This document shows, in pieces, positions 1-10,100 of a stretch of 64,000 bases of DNA; the stretch's first letter is position 1, and each line of letters starts with the position of its first letter. Origin of the DNA: a bacterium (GTDB taxonomy: Bacteria; Sumerlaeota; Sumerlaeia; SLMS01; JAHLLQ01); contig JAHLLQ010000002.1 of NCBI GenBank assembly GCA_020444065.1, forward strand, positions 682,001-746,000, in the 5' to 3' direction. Position numbers and translations under genes: made by a program. The notes under the pieces were generated by a model, which did no database searches, had not been told where the DNA came from, and saw only the letters and a program-made list of their open reading frames with translations.

Positions 1-2
1 TT

Positions 3-2450
3 TCTGATTGGCTGGAGTCCTCACTCTTCTTGATCGGCTTGAATTGGGTCAACCAGATGGACATGGCCACTGGTACTGTCAGAGATGGCGATGCCGCATC
101 TGCGCTGAGCGAGTTCAATCGTCTCGATTCCTCGCCGAAGAGCAGCTTTGGAGATGGCTTGGTGACCATCGCTGACTGGGTGCAGGCTGGACGTTATTCA
201 GAGAATGAAGCGGGATTCGACGATGAGGTCAACGAACTTGGTCCCATTCGCAACGACGATCGCATTGTCCGAGTCGACAATGTTATCCTGAATCGCGGCT
301 ACACGCAGGAAGTCTCGATCCGGATGTACTCGAAGGGCGTCGAGCATGAAGTCGGTCTGACCCTGGAGTTCGATCCCAACAAGTTGCAGTTCGTAAATGC
401 TATCCGAGGCCGCGATGTTCCCCCGGATTGGGAATTTGTACTGAAGAACGAGACTGACGCCGTGTCAGGCAAGATCGGAGTTCAGGTCGGTCTGCTTCCT
501 GCCAATCCTGATCCTCCAGTCAATCTTAATACATTCCCCGGCGGGGATGTCGAAATCGCACGAATCACGTTCCGGGCGACCGACGGGATTGGTACTGTCG
601 GCACTCCTTTGACCTTCTCGGATTCGATCTTCAGCCGGGCTGTGCGTGATATCACAGGAACACGCATTTACGCGGTCTTTGCAAATGCTGCAGCCACTCT
701 CGTTGACCCCAATGCGGATCAGCCGATTGTGCGCTTTAACAACGCCGTGCTTGAGCGAGGCGAATCCGGCGATGCTTACCTGCTGCTCGACTCCGTCGGC
801 CAGGAAAACGCCATGGGATTCACTGTGGTTTACGATCCTGCCCTCCTGACGCTCAACAGCATCGAGAAGGGCTCCGATGTCCCGACCAATGCAATCCTGC
901 TGACAAATCCGTTCTTCCCATCGATGGCGACCGGTGAAGTTCAGTTCCTCCTCGGTCTTCAGCCTGGCGAGACCTTCCCGGAAGGCACCGTCAATTTGGC
1001 GAAGTTCAACTTCACCGCCGCGGCAGGAACAGACACGGTCCCGAGCGTCATTCGATTTACGCCTCTCTATGATGCGCGCGAGATCGTCGACATCGAGGCC
1101 GACCGCCTGATCTCTCGCTTCAACGACAGCATTGTGACCCTGACTACCGGTGGCGATACGTGCTTCTATTCGCTGGATCGTCCGAATCAGCAAGTCTCCC
1201 CGGACGGTGGCACGTTTGCCCTCATTCTCGATACGACGCCTGACTACCTGTCGTGTCCCTGGAATGCCAGTTCCTCCGACGCCTGGATCACCCTCTCGGC
1301 GCCAACGTCCGGAAATGGCGATGCAGTCTTGAGCTACACCGTGGCGCCGAACAATGGCCCGGCTCGTTCCGGCCAGATCACCGTGGGCGATCAGATTCAC
1401 ACCATCAGCCAGACCGGTGGCGGTCAGTTCTTCTTCGGCTTCGATACCGACGATGAGGGCTGGATGTTCGACTCTCAGGCGCCATTCACTCCCGCCGGCC
1501 ACGCCTACAACGGCGGCGCAGGGCAACTGGACCTGACCACCGTGAATAACACGGACACATTCGGCTTCTGGTACTCGCCCATCATCCCGTTGGATGAGGC
1601 GGTTCCCTCCAATAATGTGTTCCGTGCGACCTTCGCTCTGAACACCACGACGAGCCCGCAGTCGATCGTGCCGAAGTTCCGCGTTCGTTCCGCGACAGTA
1701 GACTTCCAGCAGAGCGACGTGCTCGACATGACATCCAACCTCAATGGCGCGCTGGCGCCGACGAATCTGAATCGCGAGTTCTATCACTACTTCACGCTGC
1801 CTTCGGGACAAGACTCCTTCCGGCTTGCCTTCGATATCCTCGGCTTCGATCCCAACGACGCCGCGGTCTCGACGATCGGTCTCGACTTCGTCGAAATCGA
1901 ACAACTGACGAGCGGCAACCTGGGAACCCGGCGCTCCGAGCTTCTGCTCGACTTCTCCGGCAATCCAAACAGTTGGAACTTCGGTGGCTACCCGACACTG
2001 CTGACTCCGCAGTTCTCGGTGAATGACCGCGGTCTTGTCATCGTCAGCGGCTTGTCTGCAGGCGAAACGCCCGCGGCGTTCTACTTCGGCGCCTGGCACC
2101 ACCTGACCGACGTGCAGTTGGAAGGCAACCGACTCTACCGCGCAGCCTTCACGGTTGAAGCCGATGTCGCAGAAGCCGATAAGGCCGACCTGCCGGGCTT
2201 CCGTCTGCGTCTGAACGACGATTCGTTCGAGTCCAGTGCCTATGTGAACGTCGAATCGATCGATTCCACTTCACGCCTGCCGTACGCCGGCAATCCGGTT
2301 ACCTACCATGTCTACTTCCTGGCTCCGCCGGAACTCGACGGCAACTATCTGTATGCCGCGTTCGACTATATGCTGAACCCGGCCTCGAACAACGATCCGA
2401 CGATTCCGATCGTCCTGAACAGCCTCGACATCGTCTCCTACGGAAGCTGA
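3..2450 (+). CDS. Secreted cohesin-like/BACON multidomain protein (5' end missing)
   Basis: The reading frame is open to the left edge, so the N-terminus lies outside the window; a TTG at 30 is an internal codon, not a start. Residues early in the visible part (GDGLVTIADWVQAGRY) resemble a short calcium-binding dockerin-like linker. Two successive cohesin-like beta domains follow (about residues 80-230 and 240-370 of the visible part; both start IVR.. and carry the FDP/YDP..L pattern). Then comes a BACON-type domain (SPDGGTFALIL, SSSDAWITL, ARSGQITVG) and two jelly-roll-like segments that could bind carbohydrate. It is probably an extracellular or surface scaffold/adhesion protein. A strong terminator follows. 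Domain names come from motif recognition only; the substrate is unknown. Confidence 0.75.
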   Translation, partial: SDWLESSLFLIGLNWVNQMDMATGTVRDGDAASALSEFNRLDSSPKSSFGDGLVTIADWVQAGRYSENEAGFDDEVNELGPIRNDDRIVRVDNVILNRGYTQEVSIRMYSKGVEHEVGLTLEFDPNKLQFVNAIRGRDVPPDWEFVLKNETDAVSGKIGVQVGLLPANPDPPVNLNTFPGGDVEIARITFRATDGIGTVGTPLTFSDSIFSRAVRDITGTRIYAVFANAAATLVDPNADQPIVRFNNAVLERGESGDAYLLLDSVGQENAMGFTVVYDPALLTLNSIEKGSDVPTNAILLTNPFFPSMATGEVQFLLGLQPGETFPEGTVNLAKFNFTAAAGTDTVPSVIRFTPLYDAREIVDIEADRLISRFNDSIVTLTTGGDTCFYSLDRPNQQVSPDGGTFALILDTTPDYLSCPWNASSSDAWITLSAPTSGNGDAVLSYTVAPNNGPARSGQITVGDQIHTISQTGGGQFFFGFDTDDEGWMFDSQAPFTPAGHAYNGGAGQLDLTTVNNTDTFGFWYSPIIPLDEAVPSNNVFRATFALNTTTSPQSIVPKFRVRSATVDFQQSDVLDMTSNLNGALAPTNLNREFYHYFTLPSGQDSFRLAFDILGFDPNDAAVSTIGLDFVEIEQLTSGNLGTRRSELLLDFSGNPNSWNFGGYPTLLTPQFSVNDRGLVIVSGLSAGETPAAFYFGAWHHLTDVQLEGNRLYRAAFTVEADVAEADKADLPGFRLRLNDDSFESSAYVNVESIDSTSRLPYAGNPVTYHVYFLAPPELDGNYLYAAFDYMLNPASNNDPTIPIVLNSLDIVSYGS

Positions 2451-2479
2451 TGCAGGAGCTGAAACCTCGACGCATTACA

Positions 2480-2507
2480 GAGCCTCCGCCAACCGGCGGG
2501 GGCTCTT
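2480..2507 (+). terminator. Intrinsic terminator after the cohesin/BACON gene
   Basis: An 11-bp stem (GAGCCTCCGCC with GGCGGGGGCTC, one G-U pair) encloses an AACC tetraloop, 30 bases after the stop codon. The T run after it is short. Confidence 0.7.
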
Positions 2508-2571
2508 CACTGACAGGCACCGATTTCGCTCCCGCTTTGGCGACTGCCCAAGTACGAAAGGACACCCACCC

Positions 2572-3420
2572 ATGCCGTTCCGCCGCGTGACATTTGTTCT
2601 TCAACTGATTCTCGCGATCTCGTTCCTCTCCGGATGCGCAACATTTCGGAGTGCAGAGAAGTCCGTGAATCGCTCTCTCTTCACGGCCGAGCAGGAGACC
2701 GCGCTCGGCACCGAGTACTCCCAGGAAATAGCGGGGGAGTACGAGTTCATCGACGATCCGACAGTCAATTCCTGGCTGAACGAAATGGGCGCGAAGCTTG
2801 TGGCGAACTCCCCCGAGACCGCCCAGACTTTCCAATTCCGCGTCACGAACTCCCCCGAAGTGAATGCCTTCGCGATTCCCGGCGGATTTTGCTATGTGAA
2901 TGCGGGCCTGATTTCCTATGCGACCAACGAGGCGCAAGTCGCCGCGGTTGTTGGGCACGAGATCAACCACGTTACCGCTCGGCATGGTCTGCTTTCGCTG
3001 CAGCGCGCCATGGGAATCAACATGCTGATGCAGTACCTGACGCCCGATGGAACCGGAACGGCTGCCCAGATGGCGCAGTTGGCAATGCAGTCCGGCGGCT
3101 TTCTGGTCACGCGCAAGTTTGGCCGTGACGATGAGCGCGAAGCGGACAGCCTTGGCGTGAAGGCCATGTACGGCGCCGGCTACGATCCGCGGGAAGGGGC
3201 TGCCTTCTTCCGGCGTCTCAATGCGCTGTCATCCGGCGCATCGGGGGGAATGATCGATACGATGATCTCGACGCACCCGCCCACGCCGGAGCGAATTCAG
3301 AATATCGAAGAGCAGATCGCCCAGTACGATATGAACTCGAAGGACCTTACGGTCAATTCGCCGCTGTTCAAGAAGGTACAGGGGATCGTCCGATCGGAAG
3401 TCCCCGATCTGCCCCAGTAA
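2572..3420 (+). CDS. M48 family metalloprotease, lipoprotein
   Basis: A 282-residue zinc protease. The N-terminus is a lipoprotein signal peptide ending in LSGC (Cys22), so the mature protein should be lipid-anchored facing the periplasm. The zinc motif HEINH sits in VVGHEINHVTARHG near residue 130, and the third ligand is expected in DEREADSLG near residue 190, the usual M48 layout. Size and architecture match the BepA/LoiP/YggG-type outer-membrane quality-control proteases, which lack the membrane segments of HtpX. It is a single gene between two terminators. Family assignment is firm; the specific subgroup and substrate are not. Confidence 0.92.
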   Translation: MPFRRVTFVLQLILAISFLSGCATFRSAEKSVNRSLFTAEQETALGTEYSQEIAGEYEFIDDPTVNSWLNEMGAKLVANSPETAQTFQFRVTNSPEVNAFAIPGGFCYVNAGLISYATNEAQVAAVVGHEINHVTARHGLLSLQRAMGINMLMQYLTPDGTGTAAQMAQLAMQSGGFLVTRKFGRDDEREADSLGVKAMYGAGYDPREGAAFFRRLNALSSGASGGMIDTMISTHPPTPERIQNIEEQIAQYDMNSKDLTVNSPLFKKVQGIVRSEVPDLPQ

Positions 3421-3443
3421 CTGCGTAGAATGTCCTGGTGAAT

Positions 3444-3476
3444 CGGAGCGCCGTGTTATCGGCGCTCCGCGCTTTT
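3444..3476 (+). terminator. Terminator between the M48 protease and yjbQ genes
   Basis: A perfect 10-bp palindromic stem (CGGAGCGCCG / CGGCGCTCCG) with a TGTTAT loop is followed by CGCTTTT. It serves the plus-strand protease gene and, lying between convergent genes, may act in both directions. Confidence 0.8.
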
Positions 3477-3903
3477 AAGCCCCAATGAACTGGCAGACGA
3501 CTTTCCGCTTTCTCGGGCGGTCGTCGAAGTCGAAGAGCACAATCTGCTGCCAGGTGCCCAGGATCATGTCGCCGGCGATGAACGGCACGACAAGTGATGG
3601 CCCGATCAGTGGCGCACGACAATGTGAGCTTCCGTTGTAGTCTCCCCATGTCTTGTGGTGATGATAATCGTGCTCGTAGGGAGCGATCTGTTCGAACATC
3701 TCCGGCAGGTCTTTCAGAAGACCCGGCTCGTACTCGATCGTGGACACCCCCGCGGTCGCGCCCGGGACAAAGATCGTCACATTGCCTTCGCACATACCGG
3801 ATTTCATGAGTCGCTCTCTCACGCGGGGCGTCAGGTCCAGGATGTCCGTCATCCCATTTGTCTGAACTTCGATCTGGTCGGTGACAATACGCACTTCAGC
3901 CAT
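3475..3903 (-). CDS. YjbQ/UPF0047 family protein
   Basis: A 142-residue single-domain protein of the YjbQ (UPF0047) family. Diagnostic segments are FVPGATAGVSTIEYEPG, the His-rich HDYHHH stretch, SSHCRAPLIGPS and the C-terminal GTWQQIVLFDFDDRPR. Family members are often annotated as secondary thiamine-phosphate synthases because some show weak activity in vitro, but the physiological role is unsettled. Full length for the family. It is transcribed convergently with the M48 protease and divergently from ppc. Confidence 0.88.
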   Translation of the reverse strand: MAEVRIVTDQIEVQTNGMTDILDLTPRVRERLMKSGMCEGNVTIFVPGATAGVSTIEYEPGLLKDLPEMFEQIAPYEHDYHHHKTWGDYNGSSHCRAPLIGPSLVVPFIAGDMILGTWQQIVLFDFDDRPRKRKVVCQFIGA

Positions 3904-4128
3904 GGCCCTGTCCTCGCGAGAGATTGGAAAGCCGGGGGCGCTTTGTGGAGATTTGATCGCAGTCTAGCGCGCGACTCCCATAAAGCAATCGGTTTACAGC
4001 CCCACTGCAGGCCGTGCCGGGATTTGGACCGGGTTTTTTGGTCATTTTCGTAGCTCCGGCGCGCAACCTGCTCATGTCCTTCACGGCCGCGCGCACAGCC
4101 GCTGCAACACACTTCACAGGATAAACGT

Positions 4129-6855
4129 ATGCCGACCGCCCGTATCCAGTTTAGTAAGATCGACACCGACTTCGAGATGTTGATCCGCAGCCTCAGGGAA
4201 GTCCTCGCCGATTCGGACCAACCGGCTCTGGCGGAGACATTGCCGTGGTATCGCGACGAACCGGCCGTATCGCCCGGCGACGTAGACCCGATTCGCGAAA
4301 CGCACGCGCTTTCGATCGCATTTCAGCTTCTGAACCTTGTGGAAGAAAACGCCACGATCCAGGCGCGCAGAGCGAGCGAATCGCGGCCCGAAGGCTACAT
4401 CGAGCCTGGCATGTGGCGCTCCACCCTCGAGCACTTGAAGTCTCTTGGCTATTCGGCGGAGGAGATTGCTTCGGCTTTGCCCGGCATGCACGTCGAGCCC
4501 GTCCTGACGGCCCATCCGACGGAATCCAAGCGGCGCACTGTTCTGCAGATTCACCGCCAGCTCTACCTGCATCTGCTCGACATGGAAAACACAATGTGGA
4601 CCCCGGCGGAACGCGAAAACATTCGCACGCAGATCACGGCCACGCTTGAACGGCTTTGGCGAACGGGCGAGATCCTGATCGAGAAGCCGGACGTCGCATC
4701 CGAACTCGACAACGTCATTCACTACCTGCGCGAAGTCTTCCCGATTGTTATTCAAAAGCATGACCTGCGTCTTCGCCAGGCCTGGGTCGAGGCGGGATTC
4801 GATCCGAAACTCATTGAACGCCCCGATTCGCAGCCCCGACTGACCTTCGGAAACTGGGTCGGCGGCGACCGCGACGGGCATCCTCTCGTTACGGCCGACG
4901 TGACGAAACACACGCTTCGTCGCCTGAGAAACGCAGCATTGAAACTGCTCGATGCACAGTTGGAAGAGCTCGGGACGCGGCTCAGTCTGTCGGACTTGCT
5001 TCAGCATCCGCCCTCGGAACTCGTTCAGCGGCTTGCCGAGTATGAAAGCAAGTTGTACGACAGCGATCATCAGCCTCCCGCCTGGCGCCGGCATGAGCCC
5101 TGGCGGCGCATGATCGACGCTATGCAATTGCGTCTGGCGGCGGCTCGCAAAGACGAGAGAAATGGCTATCGCAACGCGGACGAGCTTTCCGCCGATTTGA
5201 AGTTGCTGGCCGAGTCACTGGAGGCCGTTGGTGCCGGTCGTCTTGCTCTCACGGATATCTTCCCCGTTCAGCGCATCGTCGATGTCTTTGGTTTTCACCT
5301 GGCGGCGATCGACGTACGCCAGAACAGCAGTTTCCACGAGCGTGCCATCTCGCAGTTGTTGAACGCCGCCGGATTGGAGGACTGGGATTATGCTTCTTGG
5401 GACGAGGCGAAGCGCCTCGAGTTCCTGAACGAGGAACTCAAATCGCCGCGTCCGCTGGCTCCTCGCAAAGCCGATCTCGGCGCCGAAGCGAATGCGGTTC
5501 TTGGCTGCTACCAGGTGCTTTCGGACACCATCGACCAGCACGGGCCGCGATCGATCGGTTCACTAATCGTGAGCATGACCCGCACCCTGTCCGACCTGTT
5601 GGCCGTCTATCTTCTCGCGCGAGAGGTCGGTCTTGTTCGGCGCGAGGAGCACGGCCTGGCCTGTCTTGTCAGCGTCGTCCCCCTGTTGGAGACGCTCGAC
5701 GACCTGGAGCGCGCCCCGGGGATTCTCGACGCATTCTTGCAGCATCCGGTGACGCAGGCCGGCTTTGCCCTGCGCGGACAGAACCCTCCTGTCCAGCAGA
5801 TCATGGTCGGCTACAGCGACAGCAACAAAGACGGCGGCCTGCTCGCCAGCCAGTGGGCCCTCAACTGCGCGCAGACGGAACTCACAGAAGTCGCCAGGCG
5901 CCACGGGATGAAGCTCCGGTTCTTCCACGGCCGCGGGGGAACCCCCAGTCGCGGATCCGGCCCCACGTACAGATTCCTGGAGGCTCTCCCCACGGGAACT
6001 CTCTCGGGCGAATTCCGCGTTACAGAGCAGGGCGAGACGATTGCACAGAAGTACGCCAATGCCGGTACGGCTTCTTACAACATCGAGCTCTGGCTGGCGG
6101 GCGTCACCGATACGACTCTCAAGCATCGCCGCGGGGGGGAAACCGACGCAGAACTCCTTGAGGTCATCGAGCGCCTCGCGCTCTACAGCAAGACGGCGTA
6201 CCAGGACCTTCTTACCAGCGATGGATTCCTGGAATACTGGTCCCAGGTGACGCCGATCGACGCGTTGGAGCGCAGTTCCATCGGCTCGCGGCCGGCTCGG
6301 CGCACCGGAAAGCGCCAGTTCTCCGATTTGCGCGCGATTCCTTGGGTTTTCAGTTGGAACCAGGCGCGCCATTACCTCCCGGGCTGGTTCGGGCTTGGAA
6401 CCGCTCTGGATCGCCTTGAGCGCGACGATCCCGCGTCTTTCGAACTGTTGCGTGATCGTGGGCGCAAGATGCCCTTCCTCCGCAACGTGCTCAAGAACGC
6501 CGAGACGAGCCTCGCATCCGTCGATCCGGAGCTGATGGCCGAGTATGCCTCCCTCGTCGAGGACGAGACTATTCGCGAGCGATTCCTGTCGCGGATCCAG
6601 GCAGAGCTGGCCTTGACCGACGCGAAGATCGACCACCTCTTCGAGCGATCCCGCGAAGAGCGCCGCCCGCGGATGCTCAAGACGATCCGCATGCGCGACG
6701 CCGGGCTTGATCGCCTCCACCGCCACCAGATCCGGATGTTGCGAGCGTGGCGTGCTCTTCGAGCGAAGGGGCAGGAGACGCAGGCCGACGCAGTCCTCAG
6801 CCACCTGCTCCTGACGGTCAATGCCATCGCAAGCGGACTGCGAACCACGGGCTGA
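4129..6855 (+). CDS. ppc: Phosphoenolpyruvate carboxylase
   Basis: Carboxylates PEP with bicarbonate to oxaloacetate, the anaplerotic supply of the TCA cycle; cytosolic tetramer. The protein has 908 residues, the normal bacterial length. Conserved blocks are all present: TAHPTES with the catalytic His (His129), GNWVGGDRDGHP, GYSDSNKDGG, the glycine-rich Arg loop FHGRGGTPSRGSGP (around residue 600) and the C-terminal TG ending. The Arg loop is slightly unusual, with Ser replacing two glycines of the commoner GRGGxxGRGG form. ATG start with only a weak upstream SD. A gene for the opposite reaction, pckA, lies 20 kb downstream. Confidence 0.97.
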   Translation: MPTARIQFSKIDTDFEMLIRSLREVLADSDQPALAETLPWYRDEPAVSPGDVDPIRETHALSIAFQLLNLVEENATIQARRASESRPEGYIEPGMWRSTLEHLKSLGYSAEEIASALPGMHVEPVLTAHPTESKRRTVLQIHRQLYLHLLDMENTMWTPAERENIRTQITATLERLWRTGEILIEKPDVASELDNVIHYLREVFPIVIQKHDLRLRQAWVEAGFDPKLIERPDSQPRLTFGNWVGGDRDGHPLVTADVTKHTLRRLRNAALKLLDAQLEELGTRLSLSDLLQHPPSELVQRLAEYESKLYDSDHQPPAWRRHEPWRRMIDAMQLRLAAARKDERNGYRNADELSADLKLLAESLEAVGAGRLALTDIFPVQRIVDVFGFHLAAIDVRQNSSFHERAISQLLNAAGLEDWDYASWDEAKRLEFLNEELKSPRPLAPRKADLGAEANAVLGCYQVLSDTIDQHGPRSIGSLIVSMTRTLSDLLAVYLLAREVGLVRREEHGLACLVSVVPLLETLDDLERAPGILDAFLQHPVTQAGFALRGQNPPVQQIMVGYSDSNKDGGLLASQWALNCAQTELTEVARRHGMKLRFFHGRGGTPSRGSGPTYRFLEALPTGTLSGEFRVTEQGETIAQKYANAGTASYNIELWLAGVTDTTLKHRRGGETDAELLEVIERLALYSKTAYQDLLTSDGFLEYWSQVTPIDALERSSIGSRPARRTGKRQFSDLRAIPWVFSWNQARHYLPGWFGLGTALDRLERDDPASFELLRDRGRKMPFLRNVLKNAETSLASVDPELMAEYASLVEDETIRERFLSRIQAELALTDAKIDHLFERSREERRPRMLKTIRMRDAGLDRLHRHQIRMLRAWRALRAKGQETQADAVLSHLLLTVNAIASGLRTTG

Positions 6856-7166
6856 CCCCGACGGTCGAAAGAAGACCTCACCAGGAGACAGATCAGCCCT
6901 GTCGTATTCTCCAGAATCGCGAAAAGATGTCCTTTGCAGCCCGATTTGAAGGGGTCTTTGTCCAATAAACTGGAAAAGCTGGCTGGTATCAGCCGGAAAT
7001 ACCGGACCGTTTCTGTGACATAGGGCAGAAAAGCTCTTTGAGTAACACCCCTAGTCCAAATAACCTACAATCCGACAAGGGGAAACGACCTATTCGTCTG
7101 CCGAGAATGGGCTCTGTCGGCACCGTCGCCGCCCCCCTTTTACCAGATCAGATAAGGGAATGTTGC
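6856..7166. other. Intergenic region / gltB leader (311 bases)
   Basis: No convincing gene. The gltB frame is open upstream to a TTG at 7038, but that stretch looks untranslated. Two small inverted repeats adjoin (GGCT/AGCC at 6981-6994 and CCGG/CCGG at 6993-7005). I looked for a glutamine riboswitch or a T-box and did not recognise either. A clear AAGGGA ribosome binding site lies at about 7154, 8 bases before the chosen gltB start. Confidence 0.5.
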
Positions 7167-10100
7167 ATGGCTGAGGGACAGATGAACTGGACGCGGAAGG
7201 CAAGGAAGCAGGGGCTCTACGATCCCCAACACGATCACGACGCATGCGGCGTCGGGTTCGTTTGCCATATTAAGGGACAGCCAAGCCACGAAATCGTCCA
7301 GCAGGCGTTTGAGGTTCTCGAAAACCTCGATCACCGCGGCGCGAAGGGCTGCGACCCATGCTCCGGCGATGGCGCCGGCATGCTCGTATCGATGCCGGAC
7401 CTTTTCTTCCGTCGCGAATTGGACGAGAAGCAGGGCATCCGCCTCCCACCCAAGGGCGAATATGCCGTCGCGATGATGTTCCTCCCGCCGGGGGATCGCG
7501 CGCGCATCCAGCACGAGAATCTCTTCGAGAAAGTCGTCAACGATTACGACATGTACATCATGGGCTGGCGCGATGTGCCCGTGAACAGCGAATGCCTCGG
7601 CCGTCTCTCCAGCGCCGGCGAGCCCTGTATGCGCCAGGCTTTCGTCGGCATGCGAAACAACTTCTTCAATCGCAACGACTTCGAGCGCCGTCTCTACCTC
7701 GTCCGCCAGTACGTGGAGAACCAGAGCGAGCAGCTCGAAATGCCCGGCTTCGAGTATTTCTACATCAGCACCTTCTCGACGAATCGTATCGTCTACAAGG
7801 GCATGCTGACGACTGAGCAGTTGAAGGATTATTTCCCCGACCTGTCCGATCCGGATTTCTGCAGCCACCTCGCGCTCGTCCACTCGCGCTTCTCGACGAA
7901 CACATTCCCCGAGTGGCGCCTCGCGCATCCCTATCGTTATCTGGCTCACAACGGCGAGATCAATGCTCTGCGCGGAAACCGCAACTGGATGCGCGCTCGC
8001 CGCGGTGCACTGAAATCGAAGGTCTTTGGCGCGGAACTCGACAAGATGTTCCCGATCATCACCGAATCCGGCAGCGACTCGGCAACGCTCGATAACGCGT
8101 TGCAGTTTCTTGTTCTGAACGGACGATCGTTGCCGCACGCCATCCTGATGTTGATCCCTGAAGCCTGGGACAAGCATCAGTTGATGGATCCGGAGCTGAA
8201 GGCCTTCTACGAGTACCACGCATGCCTGATGGAGCCATGGGATGGTCCTGCCGCCGTGGCATTCACGAATGGCGAAATGATCGGCGCCGTGCTCGACCGC
8301 AACGGACTGCGCCCCGCGCGCTACGTCGAGACGCACGACGATCTTGTCGTCATGGCCAGCGAAGTCGGCGTGCTGCCGATTCGCGAAGAACGCATCAAGC
8401 GCAAGTGGCGCCTTGAGCCGGGTCGCATCTTCCTCGTCAACACGGCCGAAGGTCGCATTGTCGACGACGCGGAAATCAAGTCCGACATGATTAACCGGCG
8501 CCCCTGGCGTCGTTGGCTGGACCAGAACCTTGTGACGCTCGAGAGCCTCCCCGCGCCGGAGCACGTCCACCAGCCGGACCACGACACGTTGGTTCGTCGC
8601 CAGCAGGCGTTCGGCTATACGCAGGAAGACCTGCGCATGTTAATTACTCCGATGGCAGAGCACGGCAAGGAAGCGCTGGGCTCGATGGGGACGGACACGC
8701 CGCTGGCATGTCTGTCAGATCGTCCGCAGTTGCTGTATCGGTATTTCAAGCAATTGTTCGCGCAGGTCACGAACCCGCCGCTCGACGCGATTCGCGAAGA
8801 GCTGGTCACTTCACTCGTCACGTACTTCGGGCGCGAAGGGAACTTGCTCGAAGAGACACCGAAGCATTGTCGCCTGCTGCGTCTGCAGACGCCGATTCTC
8901 AGCAACTACGACCTCGAAAAGGTTCGTCGCATTGAATCGCCTCACTTCAAGGCTGCGACCATCCCGATGCTCTTCAATGTGAACGAAGACGGCGAAGGAT
9001 TGATCCGCGCTCTTGAAGAACTCAAGGCCGCGGCCTCGAGTGCAATCGCCGATGGAGCCTGCATCCTTGTCCTCTCCGATCGCGGCGTGGACGAGAACCA
9101 CGCGCCGATCCCGAGCCTGCTGGCCACGGCTGCCGTTCACCATCATCTGATTCGCGAAGGCACGCGTACGCAGGCGGGCCTTGTGATCGAATCCGGCGAA
9201 GCGCGTGAGATGCAACACTTCTGCCTCCTGATCGGCTACGGCGCCAGCGCGGTGAACCCGTACGTCGCCTTCGAAACGATTGCCGAGCTTCACCAGGAAG
9301 GCGCGCTGCACGAAGGGCTCAGCTTCGAGGAAGCTTGCGAGAACTACATCAAGGCCGTGAACAGCGGCCTGCTCAAAGTTGCCTCGAAGATGGGCATCTC
9401 CACGATCCAGAGCTACCGTGGCGCACAGATCTTCGAAGCAATCGGCTTGAACAGCACGCTGGTCGACGAGTACTTCACCGGTACCGCTTCCCGCATCCAG
9501 GGCATTGGACTGGATGTCATTGCAGAGGAAGCGCTGCTTCGTCACCGCCGGGCCTTTCCGCCGATTCGCGTCGAAGGCGAGTACCTCGACAGCGGCGGCG
9601 AATACAAGTGGCGCCGCGACGGCCAGTACCACCAGTGGAATCCCGACACCATTTCGCGGTTGCAGCATGCCGTTCGCACAAGCAGCCACGCGACGTATCG
9701 AGAGTTCGCGGAACTCGTGAACGATGAAACGCGTCGGCACTGCACAATCCGCGGCCTGTTGCGATTCCGCGAAGAGGATTCGATCCCTCTGGCCGATGTC
9801 GAACCGGCAAAGGAAATCGTGAAGCGCTTTGTCACGGGTGCCATGTCGTTCGGTTCCATCAGCAAGGAAGCGCACGAGAACCTCGCCATTGCGATGAATC
9901 GTCTCGAGGGTAAGAGCAACACCGGCGAAGGAGGCGAGGATCCAGCCCGCTTCACTCCCGATGCGGACGGCTCGCTCCGTCGCAGCGCCATCAAGCAAGT
10001 CGCGTCCGGTCGCTTTGGCGTTACGGCCGAGTACCTTGTGAACGCCGACGAGATTCAGATCAAGATGGCTCAGGGAGCGAAGCCGGGCGAGGGCGGACAA

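Noticed and set aside
465-2102. 545-codon open frame on the minus strand
   Set aside because: It lies wholly opposite the cohesin/BACON gene, whose protein has clear domain patterns. The minus-strand product is Arg/Gln/Val-rich without recognisable domains, typical of the complement of GC-rich genes. The same holds for long antisense frames opposite ppc, gltB, gltD, atpB, atpA and atpD.
3849-4166. 105-codon minus-strand frame between yjbQ and ppc
   Set aside because: It overlaps the yjbQ start in another frame, covers the divergent promoter region and has no domain or ribosome binding site.
7038-7166. TTG-initiated N-terminal extension of GltB
   Set aside because: It would add 43 residues with no family similarity before a proper ATG that has a good SD and gives a normal propeptide.
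6856-7166. Glutamine riboswitch or other known leader before gltB
   Set aside because: Considered because of the 311-base leader, but the conserved core of the glutamine (glnA) riboswitch is not visible. A covariance-model search would decide.
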